64,000 nucleotides of DNA from Limnoperna fortunei. Taxonomy: Eukaryota > Mollusca > Bivalvia > Mytilida > Modiolidae. The notes beneath the pieces were generated by a model. It did not search any database. It was not told the DNA's origin and was given only the letters and a program-made list of their open reading frames with translations. Of the stretch, positions 39,906 through 48,277 are shown in pieces (positions within the stretch are counted from its first letter, which is position 1; the number at the start of each line of letters is the position of its first letter). The translations under genes were made by a program, and so were the position numbers. The stretch covers positions 4,746,001 to 4,810,000 of the forward strand of contig OX104112.1 in NCBI GenBank assembly GCA_944474755.1, written 5' to 3'.

Positions 39906-40681
39906 ATGGATGGAACAGTTGTAGCAGTTGTGGTCAAGGTAGAGTCGGCATCAGTTCCAAGTAACTGTGGCAAAATATTTTCAATGGGTGATGGAGAACA
40001 TGATGAAGAAGGATTGGTTGTTTCTGTTCCGATGTTGTCAAAGTCAAAATCAATAGGCATGTATGGCGTTAGGTCTGAGGATGCAATAGAACTGGAGGCC
40101 TGTGGAAGAGAGCTGGAAACTGATGATGTTGGTGGTGGTGGTGGTGGCGGTAGAGTAGGCAGAGGTTGACGGTACTGATTAGGTGTGGATATTTCTGGAA
40201 TGAACAATGAGGTTTGAGGTGGTGCAGATCTAGGTACTGGAGGCATCATGGTCATAGGTAAAGAAGATTGAGGTAGTTGAAACTGTATAGGCTGGTTGGG
40301 CACACGGGCTCTAGACGCCCAATATCGAGCACTCTCAGCAGGTGTAAGTGGAACATAGTCAAGGGATGTAACATTAATTATATGAGGATCCCTTGTGTTC
40401 TGTTGCAGGTAGTACTGGTCCCCAGGATACATGTCTCCCTGTGAGACCCTGGCCCTCAAATGGGCCTCGAATTTGTGCAGGTGTCTCTCAAGTTCATTCC
40501 TGGTGTTACACCTATACATGCAAAGCCTGCAGGAGAACCTCGCCTTGCTCAATGATATGTGAAACTTCCAAATATGAGACTCAATCCTGCACTTTTCTGC
40601 TATAAATATAGGGTCCTGACAATGAAGACATTGGTATGCCAAACCTCTCTTATTGGCTGGTACTCTAAGTTGTGCAGACAT
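39848..40681 (-). CDS. Putative two-zinc-finger protein, 277 aa
   Basis: The minus-strand ORF starts at an ATG at 40681. Near the N-terminus are two C2H2-like fingers: C18-x2-C21 with H36-x4-H41, and C51-x2-C54-x12-H67-x6-H74. Next comes a conserved-looking segment rich in Tyr and Asp (about 80-125), then a Pro/Ser/Thr-rich, probably disordered tail with seven prolines in a row (178-184) and an acidic patch near 210-220. The fingers suggest nucleic-acid or protein binding; no enzyme domain is seen. The last residues (about 261-277) come from the 40-bp tandem repeat, which also provides the stop. The ORF lies 567 bp downstream of the retrotransposon pol on the same strand. It could be an extra element-borne ORF, a host gene or retrogene, or part of another transposon. 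I do not recognise the family. Confidence 0.6.
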   Translation of the reverse strand: MSAQLRVPANKRGLAYQCLHCQDPIFIAEKCRIESHIWKFHISLSKARFSCRLCMYRCNTRNELERHLHKFEAHLRARVSQGDMYPGDQYYLQQNTRDPHIINVTSLDYVPLTPAESARYWASRARVPNQPIQFQLPQSSLPMTMMPPVPRSAPPQTSLFIPEISTPNQYRQPLPTLPPPPPPPTSSVSSSLPQASSSIASSDLTPYMPIDFDFDNIGTETTNPSSSCSPSPIENILPQLLGTDADSTLTTTATTVPSIGLTLTELSCTGPVRSDIN

Positions 40682-41248
40682 CTAAACGATACAAATTGTA
40701 AAATTGTTGAGTCCCATGACAATCAATTTGCATGGACTCGCCACCAGGAATAGGTTCATTACAAAAAAAATTTTTATTATTTGCTTTCTATATCTTTAAA
40801 GCAAATTTATACATAGATTCTTGCCATATTTAAAAAAAAACAATTATTTTCATATTTCCATATTTTTTTAGAAGCTTTTACTTCTATATCTTTATATTTT
40901 TCTATATATTTATATTTTTGTTAAGTTCTACCATTAGAACTAGCATTACTATGTATCTCGTAGGATATATTTTTTATATAACTATACATTTTATACACCA
41001 GTAAATTACAGTTTTATTAGCCATTGAACCGCTTCAATGCTCTTTAATATTCCAAAAAAAAAGAAAACAGTATTTGAAAATATTTATAAAAAAAAACAGT
41101 TTTACTCCGTCCGATAAGTCAATCATCATTTTTGTAGTGCTATTCACAAGTGGTTCATGTGAGTTAAAATGTTTAAAGAATTTCACACTTCCATGTCTGA
41201 CATGTTTTCTTATTTTAAATACATTTAATGCATTAAACAAAAAAAAAA
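40682..41248. other. AT-rich spacer between pol and the zinc-finger ORF
   Basis: Low-complexity AT-rich sequence with several A- or T-runs. On the minus strand AATAAA occurs at 40773-40778 and could end a gag-pol transcript. I looked here for a polypurine tract and for a copy of the candidate LTR ends (TGTTGGAACC and CCCGCTACA on the minus strand) and found neither. Confidence 0.5.
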
Positions 41249-44200
41249 TTAATGTATAGGTCTCTTTATGACTGGGGTATGACTTTTCTTCAATATGATT
41301 TTCATCCATTTTGGAATCGTGTCTCCATGAAAACATTTCAATTTGTCGTGGTTGACAATCTTTTTGGTACCATTTTCATCTATTTGTATTTCATAGTTTA
41401 TATCATTGAACTTCTTAGTTACTATACATGGACCAGTGTACATTGGCTGCAGTTTTGGGCACATTGAGGGTTGTTGGCTCTTGGAAAGATACCAAACTAT
41501 TTCATTTTTATCAAACAATGTCAGGTTTGACTTTCTGTCATAATAGTCCTTTCTACGTTTTGCATTATTTTGTAAATGTCGCCTAGCAACAGAATGTGCT
41601 TTTGTTAAACAATCTCTTATATATTCAGTATGTTTTCCAAACATATTGGAGTTTAATTCTTTTCTGGGTAAGGTAATGTCCCCTTTTATAACTTCATTTG
41701 GAAGTAAAATTTCTCTGCCAAAAAGCATAAGGTTGGGTGTCAATTTAGTTGACTCACTTGGCGTGGCTCTATATGCCCCTGCCAAGCACCCTAAATTTTT
41801 GTCCCAATTGGTTTGTTCCCCTTTTATATATGATTTTATCATTCCAAGTAAAGTGCGATTAAATCTTTCGCACTGTCCATTACCCTTGGGATTTCTGGGA
41901 CTTGTTCTAGTCTTTTTAATGTTCAACAATTGACATAATTCTTTGAAAAGGTCACTTTCATAGTTTCTACCCTGGTCAGAGTGTATGGACAATGGACACC
42001 CGTAACGACATATGACTTCATTTAAAATAATGTCTGCACATGTGGCAGCTGTTTGATCAGGAATTGCAAAAACTTCAACCCATTTGGTAAAATAATCAGT
42101 TATTGTCAATATAAAACGGTTTCCTCTGGGAGTTAAGGGAAAAGGCCCCATTATATCTGTTGCAAGACGGTCCCAAGGGGCACCGACAGGCATGCTACCT
42201 AAAGGAGCCCTTGCTGTCTTTGCAGGGGGTTTATTTGCACTGCATATTGAACACTTTAAAATCCATATTCGGACATCTTCACGCAATTCAAACCAATAAA
42301 ACCATTGTAATAATTTCTCAGTGGTTTTCCTTTTTCCTAAATGACCAGAAACAATGGAGTCGTGCATACTATGCAAAACTTGTGATTTCAATTTACTTGG
42401 TGTAAGGAACTGTAAAAAGTTTCCTGTGCCATCCCTTTTATTGAACTGTTTATATAAAATACCATCCCTAAGAACTAAACTGTCCCATAAATGAAAATAA
42501 TGGCGAGTTGCAGGACTTTTCGTTAGTACTTCAATTTCAGGTATCTTTGACCCTGAAATTTTACATTGTAAAATTGGGTTTATATCATCATCTTTTGACT
42601 GCATTTCTTTTAACTGCTCATGGGAATACCCCATGCTCCATTCTGTAAAGTCACTTTCCTTTGCAGTTTGTTGTCTTGTTTTAACTGTTTTCACAGGAAT
42701 TATTGTGTTTTCTGTGTTTGGGTCAATTTCATTACTTTTGACTAAAAACTTGAAGGTACTGAACATTTCAGTTGACCTTTTGGTGCATTTTTTACATGGT
42801 CCACATTTTAGGTATTCCATGTTGTCATTCAATGGACAATCACAATCCCTAGGATTTGCACACCTAGACATAAAATCTGCATTGCCATGTTTAGTGCCCT
42901 GTCTATATACTATTGAAAAGTCAAAGGCAGATAGAATCTCTATCCACCGTGCAATACGTCCTTTAGGTTCCTTAAGACTGAAAAGCCAAATAAGAGCTTG
43001 GTGGTCTGTTCTTACTGTGAAAGTTCGACCCAAAAGGTATTGTCGGTAATACTCGACAAAATACCTGACAGCTAACAATTCCTTGTCAGTAATACAATAA
43101 TTGCGTTCAGCCTTATTTAAAGTGCGACTGCCATATGCTATGACTCTTGGCATTCCATCTTGCACTTGTTGTAAAACTGCCCCTATAGTGTCATCACTGG
43201 CGTCTGTATCTAGAATATATTCACCTTCATCACGGGGATAGGCTAATATACCAGGACTGACAAAAAGTTGTTTTAATTTTCCGAATGCTTCTTGGCATTC
43301 ATTAGACCATAAAAATTTGGTTGACTTCTTTGTCAACTCTGTTAAGGGTTTTACTAGCTCCGAAAAATGGCTAATATAGCGTCTGTAATAGCTACCCATG
43401 CCTAATATGTGGCGAACTTCTTTGACTGTTTTGGGAACGGGACATTGTAAAATTTTAGCAATATTATTGGGGTCAGGTTTAACACCCTCTTCTGAAACAA
43501 CATGTCCCAGAAAAGTAACTTCTTTTTGGAAAATCCTACATTTTTCTGGTTTTAATTTCAAACCAGCTTCTTTTATTCTGTCTAGAACAACCTTTAACCT
43601 TTCAAGGTGTTCTTCAAAACTTGATGCAAATAAAATTGTATCATCCAAATAAATCAAAAGAATTTGCCATTGAAGTCCATTTAAAACTAATTCTATAAGT
43701 CGTTGACAACAGGCGGGCCCATTTGATAGGCCAAAAGGCAAAGTGGTATACTCGTGGAGGCCATATTTAGTAACAAAGGCAGTTTTGGGAATGTCTTCCT
43801 CTTTTACGGGAATTTGATTGAAACCACTTGTAAGGTCAAATGTACTAAAGATAGAAGCACCTGCTATACTGTCTAAGCAGTCCTGTATTCTGGGCAAGGG
43901 CCATGCCCATTTTTTACTAACTGAATTAACCATTCTATAGTCCACACAAGCCCGTACCTTCCCATTTTTCTTTAAAACCAATACTAGTGGACTGGACCAT
44001 GGTGAGGTGGACTTTCTAATTATGCCTTGTTTTTCCATTTGTTCAATGAGAACTTTTTCTTCATTTGCAAATGCTAAGGGAACCCTCCTAGGCGGTTGTT
44101 TAATAGGTTTAGCATCACCAGTGTCAATGCTAAATTCTATAAGGTTTGTTCTACCCAAATCTGTATCGTCTTTTGAAAATGTACTGGAATGACTGACCAA

Positions 44201-45379
44201 AAGATCAGCAATAGCCTGTTTTTCAATTTGGGAATAACCAGGAGCTATGTTTTCATACATATTGTAAAGATGAGATGGGACATTTCCACTCTTTCCACCA
44301 TCTGCTGTACCCTTTTTGCTGAGGCACCTTATTATGCCCTCATTTGTTTCCCATTTTACAGGTTTGGTTTCATTAAATTTTAACTGCCTCATAGAGTCGT
44401 AATTGTTGACTTCAGAAGTGTCTTCACATTTGAATAAAATAGTGGGGTCAGAAGTAATCGGTTCAGCAGTACCGATTATTGTATCTTGATAAATGGTACA
44501 CTTTTGGTCGTTGGGATTCAATATTCTAGCTTTACATGTAACATTACAACTTAGATCAACTAAACTTGGTGCCATTATTAGAGAGAATCTCTCTGAAAAA
44601 TGTTCATTAGGTTCTAGCAAATAATTTTCATTGGAAGCAACAAGGTCATTTTCATTACGGTCCACAAAAACATCTATTATAACCTCACTTTGAGGGGGAA
44701 TTTCATAATTCTCAGCTACATAAATTTTTCTAATTTCAGTTTTGGTACGACCAATTTGGGTACAGGGAATGACATGATCACCCAGCATCATATTTCCATC
44801 TTTTAAACTAATTTCTGCAGGTCCCCAATTTGACCGCATAAGAATATCTAAGCCAAGCAAGGCTTCGTCCTCAATATTAGCAACTATAAGCTCTGTCTCA
44901 AAGCACAAATCGCCTAAATTAATTTCAAATATGGCTTTACCTAACTCTTGAATGGGTTTGCCATCAGCACTGGATAAAGTACAGGACTCGACCAAATCTG
45001 GTCTTCTAAAGAGGGGAATTTTATTAAATGTGTTGACAGACAGAACTGTTCTGACTGCGCCAGTATCCACTGTAAAATTAACCTCATATCCTTGTACATA
45101 ACCCTCGACATAAACTCCCTCACTTCGGAGTATTTGTCGTTTAACTTTATTACCCAATTCCAAAACATTCTTGGAACTTTGGGTTACAGAAAATTCATTT
45201 ACATCACTATTTTTACTATTTACTTTTTCACCTTCTCCATTTACTAAAACTTTACTAATTTCTTGCTTAACAGTGCAGTCAGTACTTTTATCAGGAGATA
45301 TGATGCTAGTATCATTGCTATTTTTATCAATTTCAATTTGCTGACCATTACATATAACATCAAATTTAGGGGTCAACAC
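41249..45379 (-). CDS. pol: Ty3/Gypsy Pol polyprotein (protease-RT-RNase H-integrase)
   Basis: This intact 1376-residue frame carries out reverse transcription and integration. Retropepsin has the DTGA motif at 105-108. Reverse transcriptase spans about 430-640, with catalytic Asp515 and the YLDD box at 577-580. RNase H spans about 720-840 with acidic residues near D724/D726, E767 and D792. The integrase zinc finger has H1006, H1013, C1043 and C1046. The integrase core triad is D1075, D1135 and E1171, with 35 residues between the last two as in the family. A late GPY/F-like module appears as YTGPC near 1314. The nominal start is a GTG. The frame is open upstream into the end of gag and lies in the -1 frame relative to it, so Pol is probably made as a Gag-Pol fusion by frameshifting at 45406-45412. 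Confidence 0.95.
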   Translation of the reverse strand: MLTPKFDVICNGQQIEIDKNSNDTSIISPDKSTDCTVKQEISKVLVNGEGEKVNSKNSDVNEFSVTQSSKNVLELGNKVKRQILRSEGVYVEGYVQGYEVNFTVDTGAVRTVLSVNTFNKIPLFRRPDLVESCTLSSADGKPIQELGKAIFEINLGDLCFETELIVANIEDEALLGLDILMRSNWGPAEISLKDGNMMLGDHVIPCTQIGRTKTEIRKIYVAENYEIPPQSEVIIDVFVDRNENDLVASNENYLLEPNEHFSERFSLIMAPSLVDLSCNVTCKARILNPNDQKCTIYQDTIIGTAEPITSDPTILFKCEDTSEVNNYDSMRQLKFNETKPVKWETNEGIIRCLSKKGTADGGKSGNVPSHLYNMYENIAPGYSQIEKQAIADLLVSHSSTFSKDDTDLGRTNLIEFSIDTGDAKPIKQPPRRVPLAFANEEKVLIEQMEKQGIIRKSTSPWSSPLVLVLKKNGKVRACVDYRMVNSVSKKWAWPLPRIQDCLDSIAGASIFSTFDLTSGFNQIPVKEEDIPKTAFVTKYGLHEYTTLPFGLSNGPACCQRLIELVLNGLQWQILLIYLDDTILFASSFEEHLERLKVVLDRIKEAGLKLKPEKCRIFQKEVTFLGHVVSEEGVKPDPNNIAKILQCPVPKTVKEVRHILGMGSYYRRYISHFSELVKPLTELTKKSTKFLWSNECQEAFGKLKQLFVSPGILAYPRDEGEYILDTDASDDTIGAVLQQVQDGMPRVIAYGSRTLNKAERNYCITDKELLAVRYFVEYYRQYLLGRTFTVRTDHQALIWLFSLKEPKGRIARWIEILSAFDFSIVYRQGTKHGNADFMSRCANPRDCDCPLNDNMEYLKCGPCKKCTKRSTEMFSTFKFLVKSNEIDPNTENTIIPVKTVKTRQQTAKESDFTEWSMGYSHEQLKEMQSKDDDINPILQCKISGSKIPEIEVLTKSPATRHYFHLWDSLVLRDGILYKQFNKRDGTGNFLQFLTPSKLKSQVLHSMHDSIVSGHLGKRKTTEKLLQWFYWFELREDVRIWILKCSICSANKPPAKTARAPLGSMPVGAPWDRLATDIMGPFPLTPRGNRFILTITDYFTKWVEVFAIPDQTAATCADIILNEVICRYGCPLSIHSDQGRNYESDLFKELCQLLNIKKTRTSPRNPKGNGQCERFNRTLLGMIKSYIKGEQTNWDKNLGCLAGAYRATPSESTKLTPNLMLFGREILLPNEVIKGDITLPRKELNSNMFGKHTEYIRDCLTKAHSVARRHLQNNAKRRKDYYDRKSNLTLFDKNEIVWYLSKSQQPSMCPKLQPMYTGPCIVTKKFNDINYEIQIDENGTKKIVNHDKLKCFHGDTIPKWMKIILKKSHTPVIKRPIH

Positions 45380-45402
45380 CTGGTCAACGGGGTCAACCCG
45401 CT

Positions 45403-45412
45403 TCAGTTTAAA
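45403..45412 (-). promoter_or_regulatory. -1 programmed ribosomal frameshift site at the gag stop
   Basis: On the minus strand the heptamer TTTAAAC (45412 to 45406) is positioned as T-TTA-AAC in the gag frame and is followed at once by the TGA gag stop (45405-45403). This fits the X-XXY-YYZ rule, and UUUAAAC is a well-known efficient slippery sequence. A -1 slip reads TTT-AAA-CTG and enters the pol frame, which is open from there. Just downstream, AGCGGG and CCCGTT can form a short stem (one G-U pair) around TTGAC. Confidence 0.85.
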
Positions 45413-47028
45413 GCGAATCCTTCTGGCTTCAAATGTGTGGTGTTCTTTTGTAAGGGGATATTTGGATTTTCAACTGGTTTTACAATTTTATCACTTTGTC
45501 TATCAGGATTGCTATAACAATTTCTGGCATAATGACCAGGTTGTCCACAAAAATAACATATAGGTACATTTTGGTCACCATTCCTTTTAAAATGGTTATC
45601 AGGACTACTTTTGTCAAATTGTCTAAAATTTTGTCTATGGATATTAGTAAGTGTTTTTGTTCCTTCACTTTTGACTTTGTCTTCATACATTTTATTAAAC
45701 ATTTGTTGTAATTCATCTTTTGTCAAAGTCAGAATTTCTTTTCCTTTTTCAAGGTTTTGTTTGTTTTGCCAATCATTTTCTTTCTTTTTATTGATTTGGT
45801 TAAGTTGATCAGAATTTTGCGCAGATTTAATAGCACCATAACGTTGATTTGGTTTCCTTAATTGCCTGATTTTTTTATATTTTGAATTCTCATTATTTTC
45901 TGAGGTTGTTTCAAAATAGGTTATTACTTCCTGTACAGCCTCCTCTATTGTTTTAGGATCTTTATTTAATTCAATATGAACCCTTGCATTATGGTCATTT
46001 AAACCCATTAAAAATCTTTGAAGCAGGTCTTCCTGCCTTGTCTTAGCATCCCTATTTGAGTATGCTTTATCATAAATTCTTTTTAGCTCAGATGAATATT
46101 CAGCTGGAGTCTCATTTGACTTTTGAGTTCTCCTGTTAAATTGAACTTTATAGGTACGCCTGTTTTCAAAAACACCAAATCTGTTTTTGAGCTCATTTAC
46201 TAATTTTGAGTAACTTGTCAAAATTTTGCCATTCAGTTGATCGAATGCAAAGTCACCGGCTTCCCCTTGGAGCCTTGTCAATAATTCACTTAATTTATGT
46301 TTTTTATTCCAATTTTGTAAAGAAGCAACTGCCTCAAACCTATTTATCCATACTTCCCATTTCTCCTTTCCTGTGTAAGGAGGTAATTTTGCATTTGAAA
46401 ACCCAGATCTAATTTTATTACTAGTAGATTTAGATCTACTGTCTGTTATTTCATTGGTATCTATGCTATCAGTATCTGAGCATGAACCATCAAAATATTC
46501 ATCAGTCTCATCTCCCTCGGATGCTGATGATTCAACTGACTCTTGTCTTTTATTTTGTATTTTTCTAATTTCTTTGCTTTTATTTTCTTTAGATTTTACT
46601 AGGCCATTTTCAGTTTTTGATTCTGACTGTTTACTAAGACCCTTAAAAGCAGTCTGAATAGCTGCTACCACCTGACCAGTCATATCCTGTATAGCATTTT
46701 TGATAATACCATACATTCCAAAATCACCCTGACTTTGTATTTGTTCAGCTTGTTTTCTACCCCTATTGGGCCTCTTTGGTGAGCCAGGCTTTCTAAAAGG
46801 ACTTGGAGTTTTTCTATACTGGATTTTAGATCTTGATCTTAACACCATCGTGTCTTCAGCATCAGTATCTAAATATTCAGTTGTCTCATGAACCTGTCTT
46901 TCAGAGTCTGAGATTTGGAGAGCATTAACGTCACTCTCTTCAGTGCCCGTCTCGTATTGACTACTATTGCCTTTATCATGTGAATCACTACTTTTATCAG
47001 GGTTACATGTGGACTTTGGTTTCACCAT
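45403..47028 (-). CDS. gag: Ty3/Gypsy Gag, 541 aa
   Basis: The ORF starts at an ATG at 47028, 76 bases after the candidate primer-binding site, and ends at TGA 45403-45405. Residues 1-200 are charged and low-complexity (Ser, Asp, Glu, Lys). A retrotransposon-gag capsid-like region follows at about 215-375, beginning near the KWEVWINRFEAVA segment. A single CCHC zinc knuckle, C491-x2-C494-x4-H499-x4-C504, is expected to bind the RNA genome as nucleocapsid. The stop sits directly behind the slippery heptamer, so Gag is the main product and Gag-Pol the minor one. No disabling change is visible. Confidence 0.93.
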   Translation of the reverse strand: MVKPKSTCNPDKSSDSHDKGNSSQYETGTEESDVNALQISDSERQVHETTEYLDTDAEDTMVLRSRSKIQYRKTPSPFRKPGSPKRPNRGRKQAEQIQSQGDFGMYGIIKNAIQDMTGQVVAAIQTAFKGLSKQSESKTENGLVKSKENKSKEIRKIQNKRQESVESSASEGDETDEYFDGSCSDTDSIDTNEITDSRSKSTSNKIRSGFSNAKLPPYTGKEKWEVWINRFEAVASLQNWNKKHKLSELLTRLQGEAGDFAFDQLNGKILTSYSKLVNELKNRFGVFENRRTYKVQFNRRTQKSNETPAEYSSELKRIYDKAYSNRDAKTRQEDLLQRFLMGLNDHNARVHIELNKDPKTIEEAVQEVITYFETTSENNENSKYKKIRQLRKPNQRYGAIKSAQNSDQLNQINKKKENDWQNKQNLEKGKEILTLTKDELQQMFNKMYEDKVKSEGTKTLTNIHRQNFRQFDKSSPDNHFKRNGDQNVPICYFCGQPGHYARNCYSNPDRQSDKIVKPVENPNIPLQKNTTHLKPEGFALN

Positions 47029-47104
47029 TTTTTTTTTTATAAAATTAATAGTTTAATAGATATTCTGAATGGTTCGTTTCACTGGATCCAATAAATTTAT
47101 ATGG

Positions 47105-47122
47105 ATCCCGCCGAGGATGCCA
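47105..47122 (-). other. Candidate primer-binding site
   Basis: On the minus strand TGGCATCCTCGGCGGGAT starts with TGG, the complement of a tRNA CCA end. It lies between the candidate LTR and gag, with only 10 bases between it and the LTR end. Its complement ends in G-CCA and could fit a tRNA acceptor and T-arm; I cannot name the tRNA from memory. Confidence 0.55.
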
Positions 47123-47132
47123 AAATTTTCTC

Positions 47133-48277
47133 TGTAGCGGGCAAGGGGTTTCAGTACACCTAGTCAACCCTAGTATGAATTCATGTTTCTCAAACGTAAA
47201 GATGATGCAGGAAAAAGGGGGCTATGAAATGGATTCTTATTGAACCCTAAAATTCAACCAACTCTTAAAATAATATGATCTAGTCAAGGTGGGCAATATT
47301 TCAATTCACTGATTGCTTTCTATAATTTTATTATTATCTCATTAGTTCAATTATAGTTTGGTTAACATTAACAATTCATACACAAAGTCAACTCAATTAA
47401 CATTTATAGAGTTTGAACATTTAGGCAAGAATCTAAGTCACAAAAAAATGAAGGCCTCTTACCTCAAGAGGTGAACAAGGGGTATCATTACCCAACAGTA
47501 AATATTTTAGATATCATTTGTAAATGAAAATATAATGGTGGCTGAGTCCTGCTATATAATTACACAAATTTCAAAGATTTATGTGTTTAAGAATTTCAGA
47601 AAAGATCAGATTCCTCATCTGATATATTTTAATTACAGTAAACTGAACCTCTTCAGTTTAAAATAAAATATTTTATTAATTTGACACTGTTAGTAACCTC
47701 TACTAATCAGAGTCAAAGAAACAGTTATTGACCTCCAATAATCTGTTTGTTTTAATAACCTCCAAGCCTTTAGGAAGTTATACCTAAGCCAAAGAACCTA
47801 TTTATTCCTATTTAAAAAGATGTGAATTGTTTAAAGCAAATACGGCAAACCTATAACTTCATAACTTTGAACAACAAGAACAAATTAACCTTTAACTGAA
47901 GTTTTGCCAGCAAAATTTAGGAAAACTAAATTATTTATGAATAATGCTTTTGAAAATATTCCAAAATTTAAATTAATCTACTGCTTAGAGCAATTAAACA
48001 AAAATAACAGAGTCCGGCTCCGAAGAGTCCGCTAAAAGAAAATTAACCTTTACAGAAATAAAAAAAAACCTTAAAATTTACTTTAGCGCAATTTCCGAAA
48101 GAAACTTAATTGAAATTATGAAAAATTTTGACTTTTCCTTAAAATAAAAATCTTAGCCAAAAATACTAACTGTTCAAGTCAAAGCTTTAGCAGAACTGAC
48201 TAATACGCTTGTTATTACGTCAACGTTGGAATCCTGTTGGAAGTTGGAAATTTGTAGAATTCCCGCTGGTTCCAACA
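47133..48277 (-). mobile_element. Candidate 5' LTR of the Ty3/Gypsy element
   Basis: On the minus strand the interval starts TGTTGGAACC and ends CCCGCTACA, giving the expected TG...CA ends and a length of 1145 bp. It contains an AATAAA on the minus strand (47327-47332) and, near its start, clustered TTCCAAC motifs and a TGACGTAA element. The right boundary is inferred from the ends alone, because no second LTR is available for comparison. The true length may differ. Confidence 0.4.

Larger units (their letters stand above)
41249..48277 (-). mobile_element. Ty3/Gypsy LTR retrotransposon, 5' LTR plus gag-pol, no visible 3' LTR
   Basis: In minus-strand order the element has a candidate LTR (to 47133), a primer-binding site, gag and pol. 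Domain order in pol is protease, reverse transcriptase, RNase H, integrase. Integrase last is the Ty3/Gypsy (Metaviridae) arrangement, whereas Copia elements place integrase before RT. Both ORFs are full length with no internal stop. No sequence matching the candidate LTR is found left of pol, so the 3' LTR appears deleted or replaced. No env-like membrane protein is seen. Confidence 0.85.

Noticed and set aside
39855..40169. 104-codon + strand frame with a glycine run
   Set aside because: It is the antisense of the proline-rich tail of the zinc-finger ORF.
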